Assembly: GCA_022791315.1 (NCBI GenBank) | Contig: JAAVYW010000007.1 | Span: 1 to 58,589, forward strand | Source of the DNA: Oscillospiraceae bacterium | GTDB lineage: Bacteria; Bacillota; Clostridia; Oscillospirales; Ruminococcaceae | Direction of reading: 5' to 3' | DNA: 58,589 bases | In this document: positions 51,434-58,589 of the stretch, piece by piece | Numbering within the stretch: the first letter of the stretch is position 1 | How the letters are laid out: the number at the start of each line of letters is the position of its first letter | Notes under the pieces: generated by a model | Seen by the model: only the letters and a program-made list of their open reading frames with translations | Database searches by the model: none | Told to the model about the DNA's origin: nothing | Made by a program: the position numbers and the translations under genes

Positions 51434-52759
51434 CTATTTCCCTTCTCCCCGCTCCCTCACAATCAGCCGCACCGGTGTGCCCTCAAAGCCAAAGGACTCC
51501 CGCAGCTGGTTTTCCAGGTAACGCTGGTAGGAGTAATGGAACAAATCAGCCCGGTTGACAAAGCAGACAAATGTGGGCGGCCGGGTGCTGGACTGGGTCA
51601 TATAGTAAATCTTGAGCCGTCTTCCCTTGTCCGAGGGGGGCTGCACCCGGGAGGTGGCGTAGGAGAGCAGGTCGTTGAGCATCCCAGTGGAGATGCGCTG
51701 GGCGTTCTGCTCGTCCACATATTTGATGAGGGGGAAGAGCCTGTCCAGCCGCTGCCCTGTCTTGGCCGAGATAAAAATCATCGGCGCATAGGACATAAAG
51801 CTAAACCCGATTTCCAGCTTTTTCCGGTATTCGTTCATAGTCTTGTCGTCCTTCTCCACGGCATCCCATTTGTTCACGGCGATGATGCAGGCCTTGCCCT
51901 GCTCGTGGGCATAGCCCGCCACCTTGGAGTCCTGCTCGGTAAACCCCTCCTTGGCGTCAATCATAATGACGCATACCTGCGCCCTGTCCACCGCCATATA
52001 GGCCCGCAGCACGCTGTAGCGCTCAATATTCTCGTTCACCTTGCTCTTGCGCCGGATGCCCGCCGTATCGATAAAGAGGAATTTCCCGTGGCTGTTTGTC
52101 ACCGGGCTGTCAATGGCATCCCGTGTGGTGCCTGCAATGTCGGAGACAATGGAGCGGTTCTCCCCTGCAAGCTTGTTAATAAGGGAGGATTTCCCCACAT
52201 TCGGCTTGCCGATAACCGCCACCTTAATCTGCTCCTCGTCCCCTTCCTCGCCCTCTTCCGGGGGCAGCAGGGCCAATACCTGGTCCAGCAGGTCGCCGGT
52301 GCCGTGCCCGTGGGTGGAGGAGACGGCAAAGGGCTCGCCGATACCCAGGTTATAGAATTCGTAGAATTCCATGGGCTGTTCTCCCACCCGGTCGTTTTTG
52401 TTGACACAGAGCACCACAGGCTTGCCGCTCTTTTGCAGCATAGCGGCCACTTCCTGGTCGGTGGCCGTCACGCCGGCCTGCAGGTCGGTGACAAAGATAA
52501 TCACATCCGCTGTATCCACGGCAATCTGCGCCTGTTCCCGCATCTGGGTGCGTATCTGGTCGGAGGAATGGGGCTCAATACCCCCGGTATCCACCAACAT
52601 GAACTTGCGGCCCAGCCATTCGCACTCAGCGTAAATCCGGTCCCGCGTCACGCCGGGCGTGTCCTCCACAATGGCAATGCGCTGGCCCACCAGCTTATTA
52701 AACAGGGTGGATTTCCCCACGTTGGGCCGTCCCACCACTGCCACAATGCGTTTTCCCAC
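51434..52759 (-). CDS. der: Ribosome biogenesis GTPase Der (EngA)
   Basis: A double GTPase required for 50S assembly. The first G domain has RPNVGKSTLFNKLVG, DTPGVTRD, VDTGG and NKND; the second has GKPNVGKSSLINKLAGE, DIAGTTRDAID, IDTAGIRRKSKV and NKWD, followed by a KH-like C-terminal domain ending in FEGTPVRLIVRERG. The GTG at 52759, giving an N terminus like other Der proteins, has GAGG nine bases upstream; a GTG five codons earlier is possible. Confidence 0.97.
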   Translation of the reverse strand: MGKRIVAVVGRPNVGKSTLFNKLVGQRIAIVEDTPGVTRDRIYAECEWLGRKFMLVDTGGIEPHSSDQIRTQMREQAQIAVDTADVIIFVTDLQAGVTATDQEVAAMLQKSGKPVVLCVNKNDRVGEQPMEFYEFYNLGIGEPFAVSSTHGHGTGDLLDQVLALLPPEEGEEGDEEQIKVAVIGKPNVGKSSLINKLAGENRSIVSDIAGTTRDAIDSPVTNSHGKFLFIDTAGIRRKSKVNENIERYSVLRAYMAVDRAQVCVIMIDAKEGFTEQDSKVAGYAHEQGKACIIAVNKWDAVEKDDKTMNEYRKKLEIGFSFMSYAPMIFISAKTGQRLDRLFPLIKYVDEQNAQRISTGMLNDLLSYATSRVQPPSDKGRRLKIYYMTQSSTRPPTFVCFVNRADLFHYSYQRYLENQLRESFGFEGTPVRLIVRERGEGK

Positions 52760-52804
52760 GTTTTCCGTCCTCACTTTCCGGCCACAACGGGGCCATCTAT
52801 TCCT

Positions 52805-52834
52805 ATTCTAACACAATCCAGGCAAAAAGTACAA
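52805..52834 (-). promoter_or_regulatory. Probable promoter of der-plsY
   Basis: Minus strand TTGTAC (52834-52829), 18-base spacer, TAGAAT (52810-52805). Confidence 0.55.
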
Positions 52835-52861
52835 TTTCTTTTTTATTTTTAGGGCCCTCCC

Positions 52862-54169
52862 CTATTCCTCTTCTCCCAAGAACGCCGCCAGCAGTATAAA
52901 CCCGTCGTTTTCCACAGTCCGGATAGGAACCCCCAGCGCCGCCTTGGCCTCTTCCAGCGTCACGTCGTCCAAAAATTTGTCCTGCTCGTGGCGCAGCATC
53001 ACGCTGGGAATCAGCAGTTCCTCCCCCAAGTCCCTCCCCGCCAGCTGGGCCAGCAGGTCCTTGCCGGTCACCAGCCCGGCCACTGTGATGGTATGGCCAA
53101 AGAAGTCATTGACAATGGGATACACCGTACACACCACCCCAGGCCATTTTTCTCTCAGCCGCTGCGCCAGCCCCGCCAAGATGGGGGCGGCGTCCACGCC
53201 GGTAGCCAGGGAAATGCGGCGTTCCCTGCTGTCCCCCTCTTCCAGCGCCAGCGCAGAGGAAAACTCGTCCTCCAGACTGGCTACCAGCCCCACGCCGTTT
53301 TCCAGCTGGTTAAATTCCCCATAGAACTCCGCGGGAGGGATGGGCAGCCCTGCCCGGAGATAGAATTCATCCGAGGCATAGCACACCCGCTCCCCATTTT
53401 CCGCCAGGGACTTATCTCCCAGCTCCTCCACAATGCGGACCACTTCGGCCGCCCGTTCCCTTGTGTAGGGCTCCAGCTGCGGCAGCCCTTCCCGGTACTT
53501 TGTCAACCCTACCGGCACGCAGGCGACGCTCTGCACCCCCGGATAGAGCCCCAGCAGTTCCTTTAGGCTGTAGCGCAGCTCCTCCCCGTCATTGATGCCG
53601 GGGCAGAGCACCAGCTGGGTGTTCAGCTTAATCCCGCTCTGGGCCAGTTCATACACCGTCCCAAGGGCCTCCCCTGCAAAGCGGTTACACATCATCTTCT
53701 CCCGCAGCCCGGGGTTCATGGTGTGCACGGAGATATTGATAGGGCTGATGTGCATCTGCTTAATCCGGTCAATCTCCCGCCGTTTCAGGTTTGTCAAGGT
53801 AATATAGTTGCCAAAGAGGAAGGAGAGGCGGGAGTCATCGTCCTTAAAATAGAGGCTCTCCCGCATCCCAGGGGGCATCTGGTCCACAAAGCAGAAGATG
53901 CACTTGTTGTAGCAAGTGCGCTGGCTGTCCATGAGATAGGTCTCAAATTCCAGCCCCAGTTCCTCATATTCCCCCTTGTGAACAGCCTTGTGCATTTCCT
54001 TCCCCTCCCGGGAAAGCACCAGCTGCAGCGACCGTTCCATCATGTAAAACCGGTAATCCAGCACGTCTTCAATGGAATGCCCGTTGATGGCACACAGGGT
54101 ATCCCCCGGCAAAATGTCCACCTGCGCCGCTGGGGAGCCCTGCTCTACCGCCGTTATCTGTACCGCCAC
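52862..54169 (-). CDS. DUF512 radical SAM-like protein with N-terminal PDZ domain
   Basis: A 435-residue protein of unknown reaction. Residues 1-60 are PDZ-like (ITAVEQGSPAAQVDILPGDTLCAINGHSI), residues 82-95 contain C86-x3-C90-x2-C93 in CYNKCIFCFVDQMP, the radical SAM cluster motif, and the rest (INISVHTMNPGLREKMM, LVLCPGINDGEELRYSL, VPVGLTKYREGLP) is the DUF512 barrel. It is widespread in Clostridia, normally beside der as here. A [4Fe-4S] and SAM-dependent activity is inferred; substrate unknown. GTG at 54169 follows GGGGGAG. Confidence 0.9.
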   Translation of the reverse strand: MAVQITAVEQGSPAAQVDILPGDTLCAINGHSIEDVLDYRFYMMERSLQLVLSREGKEMHKAVHKGEYEELGLEFETYLMDSQRTCYNKCIFCFVDQMPPGMRESLYFKDDDSRLSFLFGNYITLTNLKRREIDRIKQMHISPINISVHTMNPGLREKMMCNRFAGEALGTVYELAQSGIKLNTQLVLCPGINDGEELRYSLKELLGLYPGVQSVACVPVGLTKYREGLPQLEPYTRERAAEVVRIVEELGDKSLAENGERVCYASDEFYLRAGLPIPPAEFYGEFNQLENGVGLVASLEDEFSSALALEEGDSRERRISLATGVDAAPILAGLAQRLREKWPGVVCTVYPIVNDFFGHTITVAGLVTGKDLLAQLAGRDLGEELLIPSVMLRHEQDKFLDDVTLEEAKAALGVPIRTVENDGFILLAAFLGEEE

Positions 54170-54186
54170 ATAATCTCCCCCTTCAT

Positions 54187-54219
54187 CAAAAAATCGAGGA
54201 AGATTGCTCCTCCTCGATT
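54187..54219 (-). terminator. Terminator of yceD-rpmF
   Basis: Minus strand AATCGAGGA (54219-54211) pairs with TCCTCGATT (54200-54192), followed by a T run. Confidence 0.88.
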
Positions 54220-54225
54220 CCTAGA

Positions 54226-54411
54226 TTAGCCCTCTTGTTTGATGATTTCCTTGCCCTTGTAGTAGCCACAGTTGGCGCATACCCGATGGGGCAGCTTCAG
54301 TTCGCCGCACTGGGTGCACTTGGAAAATCCGGGGGTGTCCAGCTTCCAGACATTGGAACGTCTCTTGTCCCGTCTGGCCTTCGAGATTTTGCGTTTCGGT
54401 TCGATACCCAT
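54226..54411 (-). CDS. rpmF: 50S ribosomal protein L32
   Basis: A 61-residue ribosomal protein: PKRKISKARRDKRRSNVWKL is the L32 signature, and CTQCGELKLPHRVCANCGYYKG supplies a four-cysteine zinc site. Its N terminus MGIEPKRKIS differs from the common MAVPKRKTS. The ATG follows TGGAGGAAG. It is the second gene of the yceD-rpmF pair. Confidence 0.96.
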   Translation of the reverse strand: MGIEPKRKISKARRDKRRSNVWKLDTPGFSKCTQCGELKLPHRVCANCGYYKGKEIIKQEG

Positions 54412-54489
54412 AACAATCTTCCTCCATCAACTTCTATTGTGGGCCGCAGGGCTAAAAGCCCTGGCCGTTCTTTCACTCTCTGCGCAGGC

Positions 54490-55002
54490 TCACTCGTCGT
54501 CAGCATCCAAAAGCGCCTGCAAAGCCGCCAGCCGTGGGTCAACCTGCCTGCTCTCGCAGCCGCAGTCCCCCTCGTTCAGGTTCGCTCCGCAGATAGGACA
54601 AAGTCCCTTGCACTGGGGGTCGCACAGGTTTTTCGTGGGCAGGTTCAGCAGAATATCATCTGCCGCCAGCTGCTCCATGTCAAGCCGTTGGTCCTCCACC
54701 AGGAAAAAGTCCTCTCCCTCATCCTCCTCATTTTCCAGCTCTGTCACCAGAACATGGGAAAAAGCCTGCTCAACCTCCCGTTTAATGGGCTGCAGGCAAC
54801 GGTCACAGAGCACGTCCAATGTGTAATACACCCAGTATTCACAAGTGACAATGCCCGCCCGGTTCACAATAGCGCCCGCCGCACGGATGGGGCCGGGAAT
54901 CGGATGGGAACCGCCCATCTCCACTTGGGACAAGGAAAAAGGGAAATCAAATTCCAGCTTTTCCATTCCCTGGGAAAAGAGCTGCCTAAGGTCCAGAATC
55001 AT
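54490..55002 (-). CDS. yceD: YceD family protein (DUF177)
   Basis: A 170-residue member of the DUF177/YceD family, always next to rpmF and linked to 23S rRNA accumulation. It contains the VLCDRCLQPIKREVEQAFSHVLV cysteine pair and the closing LCDPQCKGLCPICGANLNEGDCGC cluster, giving six or more cysteines likely to bind zinc. The ATG at 55002 follows AAAGGTGG; the frame upstream is not coding-like. Transcribed from a consensus promoter 270 bases upstream. Confidence 0.92.
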   Translation of the reverse strand: MILDLRQLFSQGMEKLEFDFPFSLSQVEMGGSHPIPGPIRAAGAIVNRAGIVTCEYWVYYTLDVLCDRCLQPIKREVEQAFSHVLVTELENEEDEGEDFFLVEDQRLDMEQLAADDILLNLPTKNLCDPQCKGLCPICGANLNEGDCGCESRQVDPRLAALQALLDADDE

Positions 55003-55366
55003 CTCCGCGCCACCTTTCCAAAGGGCGAATTCTGCACACGGGAAAGCCGCTGTTGCTGGTAGCTGCACGCAAATCTCTCCCGGCACAAATGGCCTGTCCG
55101 CCGCCCCGCCCGGCCCGGTCTCCCAATGCCAAGACTTGGCAAGACCAAAACACAGGAAGAGCCAACGCACAAAACCCGCTGTTATAGAGGATGAAAAACA
55201 ATCCTGCTTCAGTGCTCACAGACAGCTAAGGGGCATCTGCAAAATGCACCCAGCCTATTCGCATAAAATATTATAGCGGCAGTTTTCCCTTTTGTCAACC
55301 GGAAAATCCCATTTTCCGGAAAAAATCGCCCCCAGAAAACCAAAATCGTTTCTAGGGACGAAAATA
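55003..55366. other. Leader and intergenic region upstream of yceD
   Basis: No gene is supported. The gap holds the yceD promoter (55270-55298) and therefore a leader of about 260 bases. An open frame at 54986-55219 on the minus strand has no ribosome binding site or recognisable domain. Confidence 0.5.
55270..55298 (-). promoter_or_regulatory. Consensus sigma-A promoter of yceD-rpmF
   Basis: Minus strand TTGACA (55298-55293), 17-base spacer, TATAAT (55275-55270), matching consensus in all twelve positions. Confidence 0.9.
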
Positions 55367-56548
55367 TCACTGCTCTAACAGGCTGGAAATCTGCTCTTGG
55401 AATCCCTCCAGCTGCTGGGCAAGCTGTGCATTATAGTTTTCCTGCTGCTCTTCCAGTTGGCGCAGGTATTCCTCCTCCTGCTCTGCCAGCTGCCGGTCAT
55501 ACTCTTCCTGCTGCCGGGCAAGCTGCTCCTCATAGGAGCTTTGCAGCTCTGCCAGGTTGTTCTCATATTCCTCCTGGTATTCGGCCAGCTGGTTGTTATA
55601 CTCCTCGCTGAGCTGGTGGTAATTCTCATTAAAATCCTGATAGGCCTCGTCCATCTGGCCGGCCATTTCCTCGGAGGCAAGCCCCTTGAAGAGGATGGTC
55701 TCGCCACCGTCCGCCGCCACCTTCACCACATAGGTCAGCCTCTCTTCCCCTCTGTGGGGAGAGCCCTTCTGGAACTTCAGTGTCTCCCCCTCTTCCAGGA
55801 TAATCTCCTGGGGCGTCCCGCTGTAGGACCACTGGGGCAGTATATATTTCCTATAATAGTCATACCCCTCTGTTACAAAGGTCACGCCCAGGGTGACGAA
55901 AATCAGCACAAAGCTGAAAAAGATACTGAGAAAATCATATTTCAGCTTGTCGTGCTTTTTGCTGAAGTTAAACATCAGAATCTCAATGCCCAAAATCACC
56001 AGGACAATGGGGCTAAAGCGCAGCCAGTACCCCACATCTACATTGTGGAAAAGCAGGCTCATGGAAAAGAGGATACCCGCCGCAATGAGGGAGAGCCCCA
56101 TGGTCACGGTGCCCACCCGCCGCACCCGCTGCGGCTTAGGCGGCTGCGGGGCCTGGGGGGGCGCCTGGGGTGGCTGATAGCTATATCGCGGCGCCTCCTG
56201 CCCAAAGGGGTTTTCCTGGCTCTGCCGGGGCTCCTCCTGTGCAGCCTTCTTTGGCTCTTCCCGGATGTCCTCCTGCCGGGGTTCCTCCGGCTTGGGGGGC
56301 GCCTGTTCCGGCTGGGGCTCTTCCGGCTGGACTTTTGGCACCTCCGGCACCGGCAGCCCGGCAGCCACCGGGTTCAGGGAGAGCTGGGGAGGCTTGGGCA
56401 GGGTCAGGCTGGGGGCTTCCGCAGCCTTTGCCCCCTCATTTCCCCCTGCCGAGGCGGGCCCATCAGAGGGAAACAGCGGCGTCATCACCTGGGAAGCGGG
56501 AACAGGGTCTCCGGTTTCCGGGGTTTGCTTCTTATTCATCTCGTCCAT
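55367..56548 (-). CDS. Membrane protein with Pro-rich head and hendecad coiled-coil tail
   Basis: I do not recognise this 393-residue protein's family. Residues 1-140 are low-complexity, rich in Pro, Glu, Gln and Ala (KPEEPRQEDIREEPKKAA, QPPQAPPQAPQPPKPQ). Residues about 145-225 hold three hydrophobic segments (MGLSLIAAGILFSMSLLFH, FSPIVLVILGIEILMF, FLSIFFSFVLIFVTLGVTFV). A small beta-rich part follows, then residues 317-393 are seven tandem 11-residue repeats. It is the last gene of the ECF sigma operon, so it is a candidate target or co-sensor. RBS AGGAAGGA precedes the ATG. Confidence 0.75.
   Translation of the reverse strand: MDEMNKKQTPETGDPVPASQVMTPLFPSDGPASAGGNEGAKAAEAPSLTLPKPPQLSLNPVAAGLPVPEVPKVQPEEPQPEQAPPKPEEPRQEDIREEPKKAAQEEPRQSQENPFGQEAPRYSYQPPQAPPQAPQPPKPQRVRRVGTVTMGLSLIAAGILFSMSLLFHNVDVGYWLRFSPIVLVILGIEILMFNFSKKHDKLKYDFLSIFFSFVLIFVTLGVTFVTEGYDYYRKYILPQWSYSGTPQEIILEEGETLKFQKGSPHRGEERLTYVVKVAADGGETILFKGLASEEMAGQMDEAYQDFNENYHQLSEEYNNQLAEYQEEYENNLAELQSSYEEQLARQQEEYDRQLAEQEEEYLRQLEEQQENYNAQLAQQLEGFQEQISSLLEQ
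55370..55600 (-). repeat. Seven tandem 11-residue (33-bp) coding repeats
   Basis: The last 77 codons encode consecutive 11-mers: YNNQLAEYQEE, YENNLAELQSS, YEEQLARQQEE, YDRQLAEQEEE, YLRQLEEQQEN, YNAQLAQQLEG, FQEQISSLLEQ. The consensus is Y-x-x-Q-L-A-x-x-Q-E-E, which predicts a hendecad coiled coil. Confidence 0.9.
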
Positions 56549-56579
56549 AGAAATTTCCTTCCTCTCATCTTCTAGGCCA

Positions 56580-57128
56580 TCAGCCCCGATAGGTTGTCAC
56601 ATCGTCCAGGGATTCCCGCGCCTTTTTCCCGCCGCGGATGAGGTGGATACCCAGCAGGATAATCACCACACCCACCGCCAATGCGGGGATACGCTCCATA
56701 AAGCTGTCGATTAGGCGGTAGGCCCACTCGGAATAGCGCCAGAGCCAGCCCATTACCATGCTGTAGCAGTTGCGCATCAGGAGATACCCACCCAATGCCA
56801 CCAGTGCGATGCCCAGCCCCTTGCCCTGAATCCGCTGCAGCTTGTTGGCGATGCCGGAGCCCGGCTCAAAGAAGAGGAATGTGTCCGGATTGGCTTGGGC
56901 CTCCTCAAAGGTATAGCTGCGGATATTCAGGGAATCAAAGAAGGCGTAGCAGAAGACCACAGGCAATGCCAAGCTCAACTCAGGCACGTTCAGCAGCGCC
57001 GCCACCAGCAGCACCGCCCAGAACAAGCCCATCAGGGATACGCCCCGCTTCATATACCCCTGGTACATCTGCCCTGCCCCGGGGAAAAGTGAAAACAGGA
57101 CAGTCCAAAAACCACTTTTTCTTTTCAT
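56580..57128 (-). CDS. TM2-like small membrane protein
   Basis: A 182-residue membrane protein. The N terminus WTVLFSLFPGAGQMYQGYMKRGVSLMGLFWAVLLVAALL resembles TM2-domain proteins (glycine-rich loop between two helices). Further segments follow (LGIALVALGGYLLMRNCYSMV and IPALAVGVVIILLGIHLI), the last like a LiaI/DUF5668 helix. Function is unknown. Its ATG overlaps the anti-sigma factor's stop (ATGA) with AAAGGAGCGAG upstream, so it is translationally coupled to the ECF system. Confidence 0.78.
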   Translation of the reverse strand: MKRKSGFWTVLFSLFPGAGQMYQGYMKRGVSLMGLFWAVLLVAALLNVPELSLALPVVFCYAFFDSLNIRSYTFEEAQANPDTFLFFEPGSGIANKLQRIQGKGLGIALVALGGYLLMRNCYSMVMGWLWRYSEWAYRLIDSFMERIPALAVGVVIILLGIHLIRGGKKARESLDDVTTYRG

Positions 57129-57670
57129 TTCTTACTCGCTCCTTTATCTAAAAAACGAAACAGGCGAAACGGCTCCCTCTCCTCTTCGTTTTTGATGCGC
57201 TGTTCAATTCTCCGCTCCCGCTGGGCTTTGCGGGAAAACAGCTGGCGGTTCCAGTAGTCCAGCGTGTCAAAGAGCTGGTTGGAAATGGCGCAGCTGCCCT
57301 CGCTGATGCGCTGGGAGGCTTCTACAAAGGGCACGCTGTTTTGCCCCGCATGCAAGCTCATGTCAAATGCTCCTCCAAAGAGGAACACCAGAGCCAGGCA
57401 GGCGGCCAGCGCCCCGGCTGTCACCCGGTGGAACAGGAAACGCTCCACCTTTTTGTGCATCCGTTTCATCACCTTTTCCTGCACTGGGTTTTGGGGCGCC
57501 ATCAGCACATCCTCCGTGAGCAGGCCGCTGTACCGTTCCAGGCACCTGTCGCAGAAAGACAGATGCTCCGAAATTTCCAGCCGCTGCAATTCGCCGAGCT
57601 GCTCTTCCTGGGCAATGCTCCCCCGCAGCGCCGCGTCGGTAAGGCAGCCCTTTTCATCAAATAAATTCAC
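57125..57670 (-). CDS. Anti-sigma factor (zinc-binding, single TM)
   Basis: A 181-residue protein expected to bind and hold the adjacent ECF sigma factor at the membrane. The N-terminal EISEHLSFCDRCLERY is the HxxxCxxC zinc anti-sigma motif, followed by one transmembrane helix (VTAGALAACLALVFLFGGAF) and a C-terminal extracytoplasmic part with basic/acidic tail RKAQRERRIEQRIKNEEERE. GTG start at 57670 with AAAGGGGG upstream overlaps the sigma gene end by 14 bases, so production is coupled. The sensed signal is unknown. Confidence 0.87.
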   Translation of the reverse strand: MNLFDEKGCLTDAALRGSIAQEEQLGELQRLEISEHLSFCDRCLERYSGLLTEDVLMAPQNPVQEKVMKRMHKKVERFLFHRVTAGALAACLALVFLFGGAFDMSLHAGQNSVPFVEASQRISEGSCAISNQLFDTLDYWNRQLFSRKAQRERRIEQRIKNEEEREPFRLFRFLDKGASKK

Positions 57671-58199
57671 TGTGCTTTCCCCCTTTCAAAATCTGTTCCT
57701 GTAGCAGATTTTTTGCGCGGTATAGCTGGGTATGTACGGTCTTGTAGGGCCGCCCAGTCTCCTGGGCAATCTCCTGCACCGTCTTTTCCTCTAAAAAGAA
57801 CTGGATAGATACCTGCCGGTAGGGCTCTTTGAGCCCCCGTATCAGGGCTTCGATGGCCGCCACCTGTTCCCGTTCGATGTAAATCTCCTCGGGGATGGGA
57901 ACGGTGCGGAGGGCTGTGCTCACCGGCAAGGGCTCCGGCAGCTCTGAGGCAGAACCGGAAGCCTCCACTCGGTTGTGGTAGGCCGACTTGAGATAGTCCT
58001 TGGCCTTGTTGGTGGCAATCCGGGCAAACCATGGCTTGGCCGTGGCGTCGGAATAGCTGTCGATATGGGTATAGGCAGAGAGAAAGGTCTCCTGTGTCAA
58101 ATCCTCGGCGATTTGACGGTCCCTGGTAAACTGAAAGCAGATGGTGTAGACCAGCTTCTCATACTGTTCCACCAGTGCCCTGAATTTTTGGTCTGTCAT
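57657..58199 (-). CDS. ECF RNA polymerase sigma factor
   Basis: A 180-residue extracytoplasmic function sigma factor. Region 2 reads LVEQYEKLVYTICFQFTRDRQIAEDLTQETFLSAYTHIDSY (with core-binding DLTQETF), PWFARIATNKAKDYL completes it, and region 4 is LIRGLKEPYRQVSIQFFLEEKTVQEIAQETGRPYKTVHTQLYRAKNLLQEQI with the helix-turn-helix. Region 3 is absent, as in the group. It heads a four-gene unit with the anti-sigma factor. Self-activation is likely but no ECF-type promoter was recognised in the 300 bases upstream. Confidence 0.94.
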   Translation of the reverse strand: MTDQKFRALVEQYEKLVYTICFQFTRDRQIAEDLTQETFLSAYTHIDSYSDATAKPWFARIATNKAKDYLKSAYHNRVEASGSASELPEPLPVSTALRTVPIPEEIYIEREQVAAIEALIRGLKEPYRQVSIQFFLEEKTVQEIAQETGRPYKTVHTQLYRAKNLLQEQILKGGKHSEFI

Positions 58200-58436
58200 C
58201 TGTACTTCCGGCTCACCGCCCTTTCTCCCGGCAGGCCGTTTTCCCGCAGCGGCCTTCCCCTTATAGGAACCCGCTTCTGCCGCCGTGATGTTCTTGCCAA
58301 ATCACTTATAGAAACGAGTGGGGCCAAGTGCTTTCTTCATCCTGCCAAAATTATTTCCATCCCAGTATACCGAAAAGCCCCCTGCCCCGCAAGACGCCCT
58401 GCGACAAAAACGCCTTTTCTTTTCGCAAAAAAACAG
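58200..58436. other. Upstream region of ECF operon
   Basis: No gene is seen. On the minus strand a related element GTTTCTATAAG and GTTCCTATAAG occurs twice (near 58300 and 58265), which could be part of the operon's control region. No consensus sigma-A or standard ECF promoter was identified. Confidence 0.35.
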
Positions 58437-58465
58437 TTGACAATTTCTGGGGTAGATGCTATAAT
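58437..58465 (+). promoter_or_regulatory. Consensus sigma-A promoter of tRNA-Gly
   Basis: TTGACA (58437-58442), 17-base spacer, TATAAT (58460-58465), all consensus, ending 34 bases before the tRNA. Confidence 0.9.
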
Positions 58466-58498
58466 AACTAACGTCCTCACAAGAGAGGAGATGTTTAA

Positions 58499-58571
58499 GC
58501 GGGTTTAGCTCATCTGGTAGAGCGCCACCTTGCCAAGGTGGAGGTAGCGAGTTCGAGCCTCGTAACCCGCT
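58499..58571 (+). tRNA. tRNA-Gly (anticodon GCC)
   Basis: Acceptor GCGGGTT (58499-58505) pairs with AACCCGC (58564-58570). The anticodon stem CACC/GGTG closes the loop TTGCCAA with anticodon GCC, reading GGC and GGU. Discriminator is T. No CCA is encoded (CTA follows), unlike the tRNA-Ala gene of this window. Any further tRNA genes of the same transcript would lie beyond the window edge. Confidence 0.95.
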
Positions 58572-58589
58572 CTATGAAACAAGGAAAAG

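Noticed and set aside
54986-55219. Minus-strand 77-residue open frame in the yceD leader
   Set aside because: Overlaps the yceD start in another frame, lacks a ribosome binding site and shows no domain.
1-58589. CRISPR array, prophage, insertion sequence or integrase
   Set aside because: No spaced direct-repeat array, transposase, integrase or phage structural gene was seen in any frame.

Overview
The window looks like chromosomal sequence of a low-oxygen, gut-type Clostridia bacterium, most plausibly Oscillospiraceae. This is an inference from the GC-rich composition combined with Firmicutes operons (ylxM-ffh-rpsP-khpA-rimM-trmD, yceD-rpmF, recJ-relA-dtd), an electron-bifurcating NfnAB pair, HPr with both His15 and Ser46, and strong sigma-A promoters with 17-bp spacers. 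Most genes are on the minus strand. I see no phage, transposase, plasmid or CRISPR array.

Layout. 1-7.7 kb: DAHP synthase, GNAT acetyltransferases, tRNA-Ala(CGC), a methyltransferase, a DUF4180 protein, the RNase P RNA with its own promoter and terminator, cardiolipin synthase, and a decayed GNAT pseudogene coupled to an intact GNAT. 7.7-12.8 kb: a hemicellulose locus, with a GH3 beta-xylosidase/glucosidase and a CPBP membrane protease diverging from a GH51 arabinofuranosidase. 12.8-15.2 kb: small accessory genes (cysteine-rich protein, AraC-type regulator, two VOC proteins) around a strikingly structured intergenic repeat. 15.3-25.7 kb: pyruvate kinase, a PIN/NYN-like protein with a long disordered linker, a TIM-barrel-like protein of unknown function, a YtrA-type GntR/ABC transporter operon, an ABC exporter with a structured leader, and a cyclase-family hydrolase.

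26-31.5 kb: recJ, relA and dtd, followed by a frameshifted GNAT pseudogene. 31.5-37.8 kb: a HIT-like protein, a coiled-coil protein with coaD and rsmD, an Eis-type acetyltransferase, another GNAT, uvrC, and ptsH. 38.3-43.3 kb: the ylxM-ffh-rpsP-khpA-rimM-trmD translation and secretion cluster plus an RluA-type pseudouridine synthase. 43.4-46.8 kb: ilvE and nfnAB. 47-50.4 kb: two cell-envelope lipoproteins, an amidase and a GHL10 glycosidase. 50.7-55.3 kb: plsY, der, a DUF512 radical-SAM protein, rpmF and yceD. 55.4-58.2 kb: an ECF sigma factor operon with an anti-sigma factor, a TM2-like protein and a membrane protein ending in seven 11-residue repeats. The window closes with tRNA-Gly(GCC).

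Most of the region is housekeeping. The parts least explained by known biology are the ECF operon with its hendecad-repeat protein, the PIN/NYN protein, the multi-hairpin element at 14.56-14.72 kb, the exporter leader at 24.83-24.98 kb, and the two decaying GNAT genes. Functions are assigned from motifs read by eye; no database search was run.
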